A DNA stretch of 64,000 nucleotides from an uncultured Eubacterium sp. Its GTDB lineage: Bacteria; Bacillota; Clostridia; Lachnospirales; Lachnospiraceae. Every line of letters begins with the position of its first letter. Positions within the stretch are counted from its first letter, which is position 1. This document shows, piece after piece, positions 1 to 10,127 of the stretch. The translations under genes and the position numbers were made by a program. The notes under the pieces were generated by a model that ran no database searches, was not told the origin of the DNA, and saw nothing but the letters and a program-made list of their open reading frames with translations. The stretch is taken from NCBI GenBank assembly GCA_947385775.1, contig CANDMI010000007.1, forward strand, positions 1 through 64,000, in the 5' to 3' direction.

Positions 1-306
1 AAAATGCTCCGTTCCCCACTGTCCACATACAAATGATTTTTCTTTTCTCTCATAATCAACACCAACCTTTTTTGATTTCATTATATAGAGAAACAATAAA
101 CCAATCAAAGGTACGATTCGGACAAAAAAATAAGCGTACCACTATTTCTAATGATACGCTTATCATAATTCATTCTCTAATCAAGGTCGATATAAACGGT
201 TACATTCGTTTCTCTCCATTGATTTTTCCTTACATACTGTCCGTTAGCCTTTCGGTAAGCTGCCGCCTGCTCGAAAGATAGCGGTAATTCAAAGGAAAGA
301 GAACTC
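1..306. other. Non-coding 3' flank of ppdK
   Basis: There is no convincing gene here. The part nearest ppdK, read on the minus strand about 305 to 177, is an open frame with protein-like composition (ending ...RETNVTVYIDLD then TAG). It has no start codon with a ribosome binding site and overlaps the ppdK 3' end in another frame, so it may be the tail of a decayed gene. A terminator hairpin follows at 130-163. From 1 to 120 the DNA is AT-rich and I see nothing in it. Confidence 0.5.
122..163 (-). terminator. Intrinsic terminator downstream of ppdK
   Basis: Arms ATAAGCGTA (130-138) and TACGCTTAT (155-163) can form a 9-bp stem. Read on the minus strand the stem is followed by TTTTTTTG, the layout of a rho-independent terminator for the ppdK transcript. 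Confidence 0.8.
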
Positions 307-2934
307 CTACCTACTTTGTATAGCCGCCTGCGCCGCCGCCAACCTAGCAATCGGAACGCGGAACGGTGAGCAGGATACATAGTCTAACCCAATCTTATGG
401 CAGAACTCTACGGAAGATGGATCTCCGCCGTGCTCGCCGCAGATGCCTACATGGAGCTTCTGGTTAACTGGCTTGCCTAATTTGATCGCGGTTTCCATCA
501 GCTTGCCAACGCCGTTTTGGTCTAATTTTGCAAATGGGTCGTTCTCAAAAATCTTCTTGTCATAGTAAGCTTCTAAGAACTTGCCTGCGTCGTCGCGGGA
601 GAAGCCGAAGGTCATCTGGGTCAGGTCGTTTGTGCCGAAGCAGAAGAAATCAGCTTCCGATGCAATCTCGTCTGCTGTTAAAGCAGCTCTTGGGATCTCG
701 ATCATCGTGCCTACTTCGTATTCTAATTTTACGCCTGCCGCTGCAATTTCTGCGTCTGCTGTCTCTACTACGACTTTCTTAACGAATTTCAGCTCTTTAA
801 TGTCGCAGATAAGCGGAATCATGATTTCCGGTTTTACGTTCCAGTCAGAGTGCGCTTTCTGTACGTTGATCGCTGCACGGATAACAGCCTTGGTCTGCAT
901 CTTTGCAATTTCCGGATAGGTTACTGCAAGACGGCAGCCGCGGTGGCCCATCATTGGGTTGAACTCATGCAGGGAGTCAATCAATGCCTTGATGTCTTCT
1001 ACCGATTTATTCTGTGCCTTTGCAAGCTTTTCGATGTCTTCTTCTTCTGTAGGCACGAACTCATGGAGTGGCGGATCCAGGAAACGGATCGTTACCGGAC
1101 AGCCTTCCAAAGCTTCGTATAATTTTTCAAAATCGCCCTGCTGATACGGAAGGATCTTGTCAAGGGCTGCTTCCCTTTCTTCTACCGTGTCTGCGCAAAT
1201 CATCTCGCGGAATGCAGCGATCCTGTCTTCCTCGAAGAACATATGCTCGGTACGGCAAAGGCCGATGCCTTCTGCGCCAAGCTCGCGGGCTTTCTTTGCG
1301 TCAGCCGGGGTATCTGCATTTGTACGTACCTTTAATGTACGATATTTGTCAGCCCATGCCATAACGCGTCCAAATTCACCAGCGATCGTAGCGTCTACGG
1401 TCGGGATGATTCCATCATAAATGTTGCCTGTCGTACCATCGATGGAAATCGGGTCGCCTTCATGGAACTCTTTTCCGGCTAATGTAAATTTCTTGTTTTC
1501 TTCATCCATAGCAATGTCGCCGCAGCCAGATACACAGCAGGTACCCATACCACGCGCAACTACAGCCGCATGGCTGGTCATACCGCCGCGGACCGTTAAA
1601 ATACCCTGGGAAGCTTTCATACCTGTAATGTCTTCCGGAGAAGTCTCAAGACGTACAAGCACTACTTTTTCGCCCCTTGCGTTCCATTCCTCTGCGTCCT
1701 CTGCGGAGAATACGATCTTGCCGCATGCAGCGCCAGGAGATGCGCCAAGGCCCTTGCCCATCGGAGTCGCAGCCTTTAATGCGGCAGCGTCAAACTGCGG
1801 ATGCAGCAACGTATCTAAGTTACGCGGGTCGATCATGGCAACCGCTTCTTCTTCTGTACGCATCCCTTCGTCCACTAAATCACATGCGATCTTTAACGCA
1901 GCCTGTGCAGTCCTCTTGCCGTTACGCGTCTGTAACATGAATAATTTACCATGCTCTACCGTAAACTCCATATCCTGCATATCTTTGTAGTGGTCTTCCA
2001 GTGTCTTGCATACATCTTTGAACTGGTCAAACGCCTCCGGGAATTTGTTTGCCATTTCTGTAATTTTCATAGGAGTGCGCACGCCGGCAACTACGTCCTC
2101 GCCCTGTGCGTTTGTCAAAAATTCACCAAACAGGCCCTTATCGCCGGTAGCCGGATCCCTTGTAAACGCAACGCCGGTGCCGCAGTCATCGCCCATATTG
2201 CCAAATGCCATAGACTGTACGTTAACGGCTGTGCCCCAGGAATACGGGATATCGTTGTCACGACGGTATACGTTTGCACGCGGGTTATCCCAGGAACGGA
2301 ATACCGCTTTGATTGCGCCCATAAGCTGTTCCTTCGGGTCATCCGGGAAATCCGTGCCGAGTTTTTCTTTGTATTCAGCCTTAAACTGGCCTGCCAGTTC
2401 TTTTAAGTCATCCGCTGTCAGGTCAACGTCCATTTTTACGCCCCTGTCAGCTTTCATTTTATCGATTAATTCTTCAAAATATTTCTTTCCGACTTCCATA
2501 ACAACGTCAGAATACATCTGGATGAATCTTCTGTAGCAATCCCATGCCCAACGCGGATTGTTGGACTTTTCAGCAATGACGTTTACTACCTCTTCATTTA
2601 AGCCAAGGTTTAAGATCGTGTCCATCATACCAGGCATAGATGCCCTGGCGCCAGAACGTACGGAAACGAGAAGCGGGTTTTCTTTATCCCCGAATTTTTT
2701 GCCTGTGATGCCTTCCATCTTTTCGATATGCTCATTGATCTGAGCCTGAATTTCCTCGTTGATCTCACGGCCGTCCTCGTAATACTGCGTACAAGCCTCT
2801 GTCGTGATCGTGAAACCCTGCGGAACCGGAAGGCCGATATTGGTCATCTCTGCCAGGTTTGCGCCCTTGCCGCCCAAAAGCTCACGCATGTTTGCATTGC
2901 CTTCGCTGAACAAATATACCCATTTGTTTGCCAT
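307..2934 (-). CDS. ppdK: Pyruvate, phosphate dikinase
   Basis: This cytoplasmic enzyme interconverts pyruvate + ATP + Pi and PEP + AMP + PPi, and in anaerobes serves glycolysis or gluconeogenesis. The 875 residues match the family's usual length. The N-terminal nucleotide-binding domain starts with GGKGANLAEM. The swivelling phosphohistidine domain carries GGMTSHAAVVARGMG (about residue 450), whose His is the phospho-carrier. The C-terminal PEP/pyruvate TIM barrel ends with GICGEHGGDPSSVEF, holding the catalytic Cys. The ATG is preceded by TAGGAGGAAAATTCAA. The gene is probably monocistronic, with its own promoter upstream and a terminator downstream. The frame is intact. Confidence 0.97.
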   Translation of the reverse strand: MANKWVYLFSEGNANMRELLGGKGANLAEMTNIGLPVPQGFTITTEACTQYYEDGREINEEIQAQINEHIEKMEGITGKKFGDKENPLLVSVRSGARASMPGMMDTILNLGLNEEVVNVIAEKSNNPRWAWDCYRRFIQMYSDVVMEVGKKYFEELIDKMKADRGVKMDVDLTADDLKELAGQFKAEYKEKLGTDFPDDPKEQLMGAIKAVFRSWDNPRANVYRRDNDIPYSWGTAVNVQSMAFGNMGDDCGTGVAFTRDPATGDKGLFGEFLTNAQGEDVVAGVRTPMKITEMANKFPEAFDQFKDVCKTLEDHYKDMQDMEFTVEHGKLFMLQTRNGKRTAQAALKIACDLVDEGMRTEEEAVAMIDPRNLDTLLHPQFDAAALKAATPMGKGLGASPGAACGKIVFSAEDAEEWNARGEKVVLVRLETSPEDITGMKASQGILTVRGGMTSHAAVVARGMGTCCVSGCGDIAMDEENKKFTLAGKEFHEGDPISIDGTTGNIYDGIIPTVDATIAGEFGRVMAWADKYRTLKVRTNADTPADAKKARELGAEGIGLCRTEHMFFEEDRIAAFREMICADTVEEREAALDKILPYQQGDFEKLYEALEGCPVTIRFLDPPLHEFVPTEEEDIEKLAKAQNKSVEDIKALIDSLHEFNPMMGHRGCRLAVTYPEIAKMQTKAVIRAAINVQKAHSDWNVKPEIMIPLICDIKELKFVKKVVVETADAEIAAAGVKLEYEVGTMIEIPRAALTADEIASEADFFCFGTNDLTQMTFGFSRDDAGKFLEAYYDKKIFENDPFAKLDQNGVGKLMETAIKLGKPVNQKLHVGICGEHGGDPSSVEFCHKIGLDYVSCSPFRVPIARLAAAQAAIQSR

Positions 2935-3068
2935 TTGAATTTTCCTCCTAATTCATCATTACATTGTTGATACTGCATAGTTTATTTTTATGTGAACTTT
3001 TCCAAACATGCCTGTCCGAAATCCATCCACATTGTTAACTCTGTTGCTTTTACGTAGCGCACATATTT

Positions 3069-3096
3069 ATTTTACCATATTTTTCCATAATAGCAA
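3069..3096 (-). promoter_or_regulatory. Predicted sigma-A promoter of ppdK
   Basis: On the minus strand, a -35 of TTGCTA (3091-3096) and a -10 of TAAAAT (3069-3074) lie 16 bp apart, about 135 bp upstream of the ppdK start. Called by eye from consensus. Confidence 0.5.
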
Positions 3097-3110
3097 CTAT
3101 TTTTTGTTGT

Positions 3111-4508
3111 TTAAAACGTAAATTTATCTAAAAAGTATGCATCCAGGTCTGCGATGGCCACGCGCTGCTGCTCCATAGAGTCGCGGAAGCGAACCGTAAC
3201 CGCATTGTCATTTTCCGAATCAAAGTCATAGGTCACGCAAAACGGCGTGCCGATCTCATCCTGCCTGCGGTAACGCTTGCCGATATTCCCCCGGTCGTCA
3301 AATTCGCAGTTATAGCGCTTTGATAACTGCGCAAACACCTTTTCGGCGCCTTCATTTAGCTTTTTCGACAGCGGCAGAACGCCGATCTTAACCGGCGCAA
3401 GCGCCGGATGGAAATGAAGGACGGTACGCATATCCGGCTTTTCCTGAGTGCCGATATTTTCTTCATCATAAGCAGAGCACAAAAACGCCAGCAATACGCG
3501 CTCCACCCCTAAAGACGGCTCGATGACATACGGGATATATTTTTCATTTTTCACATCGTCAAAATAGGTTAAATCCTGCCCGGATGTATTCTGGTGCTGC
3601 GTCAGGTCATAGTCGGTACGGTCCGCGATGCCCCAAAGCTCGCCCCAGCCAAATGGGAATAAGAACTCAAAATCCGTCGTAGCCTTGCTGTAAAAGGAAA
3701 GCTCTTCTTTATCATGGTCACGCAGGCGCAGCTCCTCTTCTTTTATGCCAAGGTTTAAAAGCCAGTCGCGGCAAAAACTCCTCCAATACTGGAACCACTC
3801 TAAATCGGTGTCCGGCTCGCAGAAAAATTCCAGCTCCATCTGCTCAAATTCCCTGGTGCGGAAAATAAAGTTCCCAGGCGTGATCTCATTTCGGAAAGAT
3901 TTGCCAATCTGTGCGATGCCAAACGGAATCTTCTTTCTGGAGGTACGCTGCACATTTTTAAAGTTCACAAAAATCCCCTGGGCAGTTTCCGGGCGCAGAT
4001 ATACGGTATTTTTCGCATCCTCCGTTACGCCCTGGAAGGTTTTAAACATCAGGTTAAACTGGCGGATATCTGTAAAATTGTGCTTGCCGCAGCTTGGGCA
4101 GGCGATTTTATGCTCCTCGACAAACGACACCATCTGCTCGTTTGTCCAGCCGTCCACGCTGCCGTCTAACGCAATGCCGTTTTCATTTGCATGGTCTTCA
4201 ATTAATTTATCCGCCCGAAAACGCTCATGGCATTCCCTGCAGTCCATCAGCGGGTCGGAAAAACCACCAAGATGGCCGGAGGCTTCCCATGTCTTCGGGT
4301 TCATTAAAATCGCGCAATCCACCCCCACATTGTACGGGTTTTCCTGGACGAATTTCTGCCACCATGCTTTTTTGATGTTATTTTTTAATTCCACGCCCAA
4401 ATTGCCATAATCCCATGTATTTGCCAAGCCGCCGTAAATATCGGAGCCTGGGTAGATAAACCCCCTTGCCTTTGACAGCGCAGTTATTTTTTCCATCGAC
4501 TTTTCCAT
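3111..4508 (-). CDS. glyS: Glycyl-tRNA synthetase (alpha2 type)
   Basis: This class II synthetase charges tRNA-Gly. The 465 residues fit the homodimeric eukaryote/Gram-positive-like form rather than the GlyQ/GlyS tetramer. Visible are the N-terminal segment [24 protein letters not shown], abbreviated here to [15 protein letters not shown], an insert with two Cys pairs (CRECHERF and CPSCGKHNF, a likely zinc site), the motif 2 region [19 protein letters not shown] and the motif 3 region [15 protein letters not shown]. The C-terminal third is the anticodon-binding domain. A second Met follows at residue 5. I saw no T-box leader in the roughly 60 bp separating it from the upstream lipoprotein gene. 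Confidence 0.96.
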   Translation of the reverse strand: MEKSMEKITALSKARGFIYPGSDIYGGLANTWDYGNLGVELKNNIKKAWWQKFVQENPYNVGVDCAILMNPKTWEASGHLGGFSDPLMDCRECHERFRADKLIEDHANENGIALDGSVDGWTNEQMVSFVEEHKIACPSCGKHNFTDIRQFNLMFKTFQGVTEDAKNTVYLRPETAQGIFVNFKNVQRTSRKKIPFGIAQIGKSFRNEITPGNFIFRTREFEQMELEFFCEPDTDLEWFQYWRSFCRDWLLNLGIKEEELRLRDHDKEELSFYSKATTDFEFLFPFGWGELWGIADRTDYDLTQHQNTSGQDLTYFDDVKNEKYIPYVIEPSLGVERVLLAFLCSAYDEENIGTQEKPDMRTVLHFHPALAPVKIGVLPLSKKLNEGAEKVFAQLSKRYNCEFDDRGNIGKRYRRQDEIGTPFCVTYDFDSENDNAVTVRFRDSMEQQRVAIADLDAYFLDKFTF

Positions 4509-4567
4509 TTTTGATTCAATCCTCCTTTTGCCCTTACGGGCATGAAATATGTAAATTTTACGCTTAA

Positions 4568-5194
4568 CTATTGATACAGGATATACGCAGGCTCCGCCCC
4601 CGGATTGTCCGCGTCAAACGCAGCCTCCGCCGTATCCTTTTCCACTACTTTTACGTTGCCGTCGGATACATACTGGATTTTTCCATCCACCTTTATATGA
4701 ATATTTTCCCCTACCACAACGACGTTTAAATCCTCTTTTTCCAGCTCCTTTTCATCCACGCCCTCTGCTAATTTACCGTCCTCCACCTTTAAGAACGGCT
4801 GGTCAAAGCTATATTCCCGCTCCTTTGCCTGTTTTACGGTCCCCGCAAACAGCGTCACATCGTTAAACTGGGCATAGTCGATATAGCTTGCATAGTTTAA
4901 ATAAAGCCTGGCTACGCTGCCCTTATCTTTGGAGGAGCTGATCTCAAAGCTTTCTAATTCTACGCTTCCGTCTCCGTTTTCCGCTACATAGCTGTCCACC
5001 GATTCTGTAATATAATTTTTCAGTTCTTTTTCATCGTAGTATTTTTCATTAAAATCTTCAATATCCGCTCCGATCACCGTCCCTTTTTCCGTAATATAGA
5101 CAGTGCTGACAGACGCCTGAAAAGGCTGCCCGCAGGCCGCAAACATCCCCGCTGCCAAAACCGCAGACAGCGTTACATACAGTTTCCGCTTCAT
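4568..5194 (-). CDS. Conserved lipoprotein of unknown function
   Basis: 208 residues. A signal peptide ([18 protein letters not shown]) is followed by the lipobox AAC, so the product is probably lipid-anchored at the outer face of the membrane. The remainder is acidic (many E, D and K) and has no motif I can tie to an enzyme. The RBS is AGGAGGAAACTACAGCC before the ATG. It sits between recO and glyS, about 35 bp after recO, and is likely cotranscribed with the era-recO cluster. I do not recognise a function. Confidence 0.75.
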   Translation of the reverse strand: MKRKLYVTLSAVLAAGMFAACGQPFQASVSTVYITEKGTVIGADIEDFNEKYYDEKELKNYITESVDSYVAENGDGSVELESFEISSSKDKGSVARLYLNYASYIDYAQFNDVTLFAGTVKQAKEREYSFDQPFLKVEDGKLAEGVDEKELEKEDLNVVVVGENIHIKVDGKIQYVSDGNVKVVEKDTAEAAFDADNPGAEPAYILYQ

Positions 5195-5229
5195 GGCTGT
5201 AGTTTCCTCCTTATGTAAATCAACTGGTT

Positions 5230-5970
5230 TTAACGATATGATTCCAGCATTTCTTCTGATTTGAATACATGGCTGTTATACTGATGTATGTATTTTGAAA
5301 TGATTTCATCCACCCTGCTAAAAACAGCCGGGCTTAATGTAAACGTATAGAGCTTTTCCAACGGGGACGTAATGATATACTGCAACGCGTACAGCGCGGA
5401 CGCATCCAGGGGTATGGCATACTCCCCCTTTAAGCAGTCCGGGCACAGACAGCCGTGGCGGCGGACGGAAAAATAATACAGCCCGTCCTTGCCGCCGCAG
5501 TTCATGCAGGAAAAAACGTTTGGATACTCGCCGAACAATACAAGCACGCGCAGCTCATAGATCCTGCGCACAAGGCGGTTATCCAGCGCAGGCTTTAGCA
5601 GCGCCTTTAAGGATACATACAGCAGGTTTAAAAAATCTGTGCCGTCCATATTTTCCTGCATATAAAAGCCCGCCATTTCCAGGAAATAAAACCCGAAACA
5701 CGCCGCTTCAAAATCACCCGCAAGCTCCCTGAAATAATCTGTGATCACAGCTTTTGCCAGGTTGTAGGCGCTTTTTCCTTCAAAGACCTCAAACCGGCCA
5801 AAAGAAAAAGGATTGCACGCAGCCAAAAACGCGCTGTTCGGGCGCCTCGCCCCCCGCGCAAAGGCTGTGATCTTTCCTCTTTCCCTGGTTAAAATCTGTA
5901 TTCTTTTGTCATACTCACCTACAGGCATTGCCGAAAGCGCCATGCCTGTCAGGACAACTGTCTGTCCCAT
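5230..5970 (-). CDS. recO: DNA repair protein RecO
   Basis: RecO anneals DNA and loads RecA with RecF/RecR during recombinational repair. It has 246 residues, the normal size. An N-terminal OB-fold (VLTGMALSAMPVGEYDKRIQILT) is followed by a helical domain and a four-Cys zinc finger (CMNCGG...CLCPDC, about residues 155-180). The start ATG follows GGAGTAAAGG, and 56 bp of the gene's 5' end overlap the end of the small yqzL-like frame. The order yqzL-recO downstream of era matches many Firmicutes. Confidence 0.95.
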   Translation of the reverse strand: MGQTVVLTGMALSAMPVGEYDKRIQILTRERGKITAFARGARRPNSAFLAACNPFSFGRFEVFEGKSAYNLAKAVITDYFRELAGDFEAACFGFYFLEMAGFYMQENMDGTDFLNLLYVSLKALLKPALDNRLVRRIYELRVLVLFGEYPNVFSCMNCGGKDGLYYFSVRRHGCLCPDCLKGEYAIPLDASALYALQYIITSPLEKLYTFTLSPAVFSRVDEIISKYIHQYNSHVFKSEEMLESYR

Positions 5971-6085
5971 CCTTTACTCCATTTGTAAGCGGCCTGTCCC
6001 TACGCCGCTGCTCCTGCTCGCAGTACCTTAAATAATCACTGACCTTGCCGCTCACCGCAAAATCTTTCCAGCAATCTCTTGTCAT
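5915..6085 (-). CDS. yqzL: YqzL-like small protein
   Basis: A 56-codon frame starting at ATG 6085 behind a strong AAGGGGAGACGCAT ribosome binding site. The first 25 residues (MTRDCWKDFAVSGKVSDYLR, then YCEQEQ) match the family pattern W..F..TG.V.DYL.Y seen in the YqzL proteins encoded between era and recO in Firmicutes. The last 18 codons or so overlap recO in another frame and look like readthrough of the recO start, so the family-like part is the first 30-35 residues. The function of the family is unknown. Longer upstream starts lack a ribosome binding site. Confidence 0.7.
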   Translation of the reverse strand: MTRDCWKDFAVSGKVSDYLRYCEQEQRRRDRPLTNGVKDGTDSCPDRHGAFGNACR

Positions 6086-6164
6086 ATGCGTCTCCCCTTT
6101 CCTCTTAAGGTTAGGTTTTGCATATTCCAGGCTTTCGATACAAGATAAAATTTGCCAGCGTGAT

Positions 6165-7091
6165 TTATGTGTCTTCTTTATATCCAAAATTTTTCAGTAA
6201 AAGCTCGCTGTCCCTCCAGTTTTTGCGAACCTTTACCCAAAGCTTTAAATTCACCTTTTCCCCGACTAACCGTTCGATCTCAAAACGGGCATTGGTTCCG
6301 ATTTTTTTAAGCATCGCGCCTTTTTTGCCGATGATGATCCCCTTATGGGATTCCCGTTCGCAGATAATCGACGCTTCGATGTCCACAATCGGCTTGCCCT
6401 GGCGCATTTTCATACGCTCAATCGTAACCGCAATCCCGTGGGGCACTTCGTCCTCCAGCGCCTGCAACGCTTTTTCCCGTATCATCTCCGCCGCGATCTG
6501 TCGTTCCGGCTGGTCTGTCACCGTATCTTCGTCAAAAAACATTGGCCCGTACGGAAGGTATCGAAAAACCGAATCGATAATATCCCCCACATTATCTCCC
6601 AAAAGGGCGGAAGCGGGGATGATCTCGTCAAAATCATATACCTCCCGGTACGTATCGATAAACCGCAGCAGCTCTTCTTTTTTTGCCACGGTATCGATTT
6701 TATTGATCACAAGCAAAACCGGCGTATTTGCTTTTTTCAATATTTCCGCAATATGCCGCTCCCCCGCCCCGATAAAATCCGTAGGCTCCACCAGCCACAA
6801 TATCGCGTCCACATCCTTTAGCGTATGCTCCGCCGTGCTTACCATAAACTCGCCCAGCCTGTTTTTCGCCTTATGGATGCCCGGGGTGTCCAAAAAAACG
6901 ATCTGGCCCTTTTCCTTATCCGTATAAACCGTCTGAATCCGGTTTCTGGTGGTCTGCGGCTTATTGGATGTAATCGCGATCTTCTGCCCGATGATCCGGT
7001 TCATCAGGGTCGATTTTCCCACGTTCGGCCTGCCGATAATTGTGACGAAGCCAGATTTAAAGTCCGGTCCAACGCCTGAATGTCCTTGCAT
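6165..7091 (-). CDS. era: GTPase Era
   Basis: Era binds 16S rRNA near its 3' end and is needed for 30S maturation. The 308 residues show G1 GRPNVGKST, G3 DTPGIHKAK and G4 NKID, then a C-terminal KH domain with GIIIGKKGAMLKKIG. The gene starts a short cluster era-yqzL-recO-lipoprotein. An N-terminal extension of about ten residues (MQGHSGVGPDFKSG) precedes the first beta strand and is slightly longer than usual. Confidence 0.96.
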   Translation of the reverse strand: MQGHSGVGPDFKSGFVTIIGRPNVGKSTLMNRIIGQKIAITSNKPQTTRNRIQTVYTDKEKGQIVFLDTPGIHKAKNRLGEFMVSTAEHTLKDVDAILWLVEPTDFIGAGERHIAEILKKANTPVLLVINKIDTVAKKEELLRFIDTYREVYDFDEIIPASALLGDNVGDIIDSVFRYLPYGPMFFDEDTVTDQPERQIAAEMIREKALQALEDEVPHGIAVTIERMKMRQGKPIVDIEASIICERESHKGIIIGKKGAMLKKIGTNARFEIERLVGEKVNLKLWVKVRKNWRDSELLLKNFGYKEDT

Positions 7092-7140
7092 ACTGCCTCC
7101 CCCGATCCGTTTTCTAAAATTTTTCTAAAATAAAATATAT

Positions 7141-10059
7141 CTAAAATAAATCCTCAAGCGCCAGAAACATCCCGGACTCTTTTTCTAACATCTGCTCGTT
7201 TCCAATGACGCAGATATTCCCCTCTGACAATACCGCCTGAACCAGCGGCGCAAGCTCCCTTATATTTTGCGGCTGCGCGTCAAGCGCTTCATCCCGTTCT
7301 CTTTGCACGTCCTCCTGGGTTAAATGGGTCAGGTAGGCCATCATGGAGCGGTAGCCTTTTGCGGAAGGGTTTAACGGCGCGTCCAGATCGCTTACCGTGC
7401 CGATAATATATTTTGTCATGTCGCGTTCATCCGCGTCAAATTTTTCCAGATAGTCCGTAATCCCCTCAAACACCTCGTTGGACTTACGCAAGTTCGGGTC
7501 GCGGTAGGTGGAAAAATACGTATCCCCGGAACGGGTAAAGCCGCTCATGCACCCATACGCCCCGCCTTTCACCCGGATATTCAGCCACAGGTAATCGTAA
7601 TTTAAGATCACCTTCAAGATCCGAAGCGCTCCGGTATAGGAATACCCTTTTCTTTTAAAATTCCCGGCCCTGGATACGTACTGCACCTGCGCCGCGTCCT
7701 TAAAGCCCTCGTTTTTCTTTGTGCAGATAAGCTCACAGCTTTCCTTTGGATAATCCGCTGTAAACAACGCCTGCTTTAACAGGTCAAAATGCCGCGCAAA
7801 CTGCTGATACCCCTCTTCGTCGCCTGTTATGCCGATGATCAGCTTTTCCGGACGGAAGATTGCCGCAAAAAGCTGCTTTAAGACCGCCTTTATTTCCTCT
7901 TTTTTCTGTTCAAAATTGCTTTCCGCATCCGCCAAAAGCCGGTACAGCCCGATACCGCCTGCTAAATCATTAAAATCCGCCGCCTTTGAAAAATAAGACA
8001 TGGCCCGAAGCGCCGATACCGCGTGCCCCGCCTGCATAAACTGCATTTCCATCCGGGATTTTGCCTGTGCGATGACCTCATACAGCCGCTTGTCATCGTC
8101 CAGCTTCGTCGTACACAAAATGCTGCGCAAAAGCTCTACCGCCGTCTTTGTCTCACGGTACAGCGCCTTTACCGCCACCTCATATTTACGCACTAACGTA
8201 TCCGGGTCTTTGGTATCCTCACATACGATCAAATTCACCGAAATTCCCCCGGTATGCAGGTAAATCTCGTTGGAAAGGTCATTATAGGTATATTCCTCGG
8301 TGTCCATATCGGCCAGTACCGCCTTTAAAAGCCCAAGGTAAGGCACCCATTCCTCTTTTATATCAGACAGGTCAAAGAGCAGGCTGATATAATTAATGCC
8401 ATTGGAGTACATATTATGGTGGACAGCCGGTATCCCTGAAATCTGCTTTTCTTCATTATAAAAAGGAGCCGCTTCCCGCTTCATATCCTTACGGGAAAGC
8501 ATCGGGATCTTTGCCAGATCCTCTTTGGAGGACGGCTGCTGCTGGTAATCCTTTAAATGAGCCGTATCCGCCACAAGCTGTCGCACCTCATCTTCCGATA
8601 AGGAAGCCTTGTAAGAAGCCAGCTTTTCTTCCAGCGCCTTTTCCCTTTCTTCGTTTAAGCCCTTCTTTGGCTCTACCAATACCACCGTCTTATGGGTATT
8701 GTCGATCAGATATTTTTGGAGCAGCCCCTCAAAATACCCGTCTGTCGTATGCTCCTTTAAAAACCGGAACGTATTTAAAGCTTCCAGATGCAAAAACGGC
8801 GCATCGTCATCGTATAGCCAGCTATCCAGGCATTGCAGCCCGTAAATCAGCCCCTTTGGATAAGAGCCAAAATCCGCTTCCCGGAAACGGAACTCGTTGC
8901 TGTTGATGCCTGCAAGCAGCGCTTTTTCATTCAGCCCGTTTTTCACAAGCCCCCGCAGCGTGTCTTCGATAATCTGGACAAACCGCTCTTTATCGCAGGC
9001 GTTTGCGTTTTTTGCGGTAACGGTAAAAAGCGGCTGGTAGGTGGAGCTGTCATAGCCGCCGATAATATCCTTTCCGATCTTTGCGTCTAACAGCGCCTTT
9101 TTCAGCGGAGCCCCAGGCGCGTTTAAAAGGGCGTAATCCAGCACTTCAAACGCAAGGTAAAGCTCCTTATCCAGCACATTCCCAACCGCCACGTTATAAG
9201 ACAGGTACGTATTGTCCTGCTCATTTTCCGAGCTTGCGATGGAATATTCTTTTGTAACCTCGATTGGCTGTGCAAACGGCTTTTGCGCCTGAATACTGGA
9301 ATCCAGCTCAATTTTATCATAATGGGACAGGTATTGCCTATCCATCCAGTCTAATTTTTCCGCAATATCCATATTGCCATAAAGGTAGATATAAGAATTG
9401 CACGGATGGTAATATCTGCGGTGGAAATCCAGGTACGCTTCATAGGTCAGCTCAGGAATATACTCCGGGTCGCCGCCGGACTCATTTGCATAGGTTGTAT
9501 CCGGGAACAGGGAATTTAAAACCGTCCGGTTGAGCACATCCTCCGGGGAAGAAAACGCCCCCTTCATCTCGTTATACACTACACCGTTTAACGTTAACGG
9601 CGCGTCTTCTGACTCCAGCTCGTAGTGCCAGCCTTCTTGTTTAAAGATCTCCTGATATTTGTAAATATTTGGATGCAGTACCGCGTCCATGTACACATGC
9701 ATCAGGTTTTGAAAATCCTTGTCATTACAGCTTGCCGCCGGATAAACGGTTTTATCCGGGTAGGTCATCGCATTTAAAAACGTATTTAAGGAGCCTTTTA
9801 CCAGCTCCACAAACGGGTCCTTTACCGGAAACGCGTCGGAGCCGCACAATACTGTATGCTCAATAATATGCGGCACGCCTGTGCTGTCCTCCGCCGGGGT
9901 GCGGAATCCGATATAAAACACCTTATTTTCATCCTCATTGGAGATCACGCTGATTTTGGCCCCGCTTTTTTTATGGCGCAGCCTTATTCCCTGTGAATGG
10001 ATGTCCGCAATTTCGCGGTCTTCTAATATTTCGTACGCAGATAACTCTGACAGTTTCAA
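7141..10059 (-). CDS. M16C zinc metallopeptidase (presequence-protease-like)
   Basis: 972 residues, the size of the single-chain M16C peptidases (PreP, yeast Cym1) that degrade short unstructured peptides inside a closed chamber. The inverted zinc motif HxxEH appears as HIIEH (about residues 63-67, in PHIIEHTVLCGSDAFPVKDP). The four homologous alpha/beta domains are implied by length. There is no signal peptide, so it is probably a cytosolic oligopeptidase. The start ATG follows AGGAGGAAATAT. It lies 49 bp upstream of era on the same strand. Confidence 0.9.
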   Translation of the reverse strand: MKLSELSAYEILEDREIADIHSQGIRLRHKKSGAKISVISNEDENKVFYIGFRTPAEDSTGVPHIIEHTVLCGSDAFPVKDPFVELVKGSLNTFLNAMTYPDKTVYPAASCNDKDFQNLMHVYMDAVLHPNIYKYQEIFKQEGWHYELESEDAPLTLNGVVYNEMKGAFSSPEDVLNRTVLNSLFPDTTYANESGGDPEYIPELTYEAYLDFHRRYYHPCNSYIYLYGNMDIAEKLDWMDRQYLSHYDKIELDSSIQAQKPFAQPIEVTKEYSIASSENEQDNTYLSYNVAVGNVLDKELYLAFEVLDYALLNAPGAPLKKALLDAKIGKDIIGGYDSSTYQPLFTVTAKNANACDKERFVQIIEDTLRGLVKNGLNEKALLAGINSNEFRFREADFGSYPKGLIYGLQCLDSWLYDDDAPFLHLEALNTFRFLKEHTTDGYFEGLLQKYLIDNTHKTVVLVEPKKGLNEEREKALEEKLASYKASLSEDEVRQLVADTAHLKDYQQQPSSKEDLAKIPMLSRKDMKREAAPFYNEEKQISGIPAVHHNMYSNGINYISLLFDLSDIKEEWVPYLGLLKAVLADMDTEEYTYNDLSNEIYLHTGGISVNLIVCEDTKDPDTLVRKYEVAVKALYRETKTAVELLRSILCTTKLDDDKRLYEVIAQAKSRMEMQFMQAGHAVSALRAMSYFSKAADFNDLAGGIGLYRLLADAESNFEQKKEEIKAVLKQLFAAIFRPEKLIIGITGDEEGYQQFARHFDLLKQALFTADYPKESCELICTKKNEGFKDAAQVQYVSRAGNFKRKGYSYTGALRILKVILNYDYLWLNIRVKGGAYGCMSGFTRSGDTYFSTYRDPNLRKSNEVFEGITDYLEKFDADERDMTKYIIGTVSDLDAPLNPSAKGYRSMMAYLTHLTQEDVQRERDEALDAQPQNIRELAPLVQAVLSEGNICVIGNEQMLEKESGMFLALEDLF

Positions 10060-10127
10060 ATATATTTCCTCCTATTCCATAATGTATGCCATTTTATTAT
10101 AGGCATACTTCTGACATTCTATCCCAT

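Noticed and set aside
1421..1990. A 189-codon plus-strand open frame
   Set aside because: It lies wholly antisense to ppdK, has no ribosome binding site and has shadow-type composition rich in Ser, Ala and Pro.
4509..4567. T-box leader before glyS
   Set aside because: The gap is only about 60 bp and contains no specifier hairpin or T-box sequence.
10084..10108. GTATGCC/GGCATAC inverted repeat as a terminator of the DUF1015 gene
   Set aside because: It is only 7 bp with an 11-nt loop, has no T-run on the minus strand, and overlaps a possible TATAAT of the peptidase promoter.
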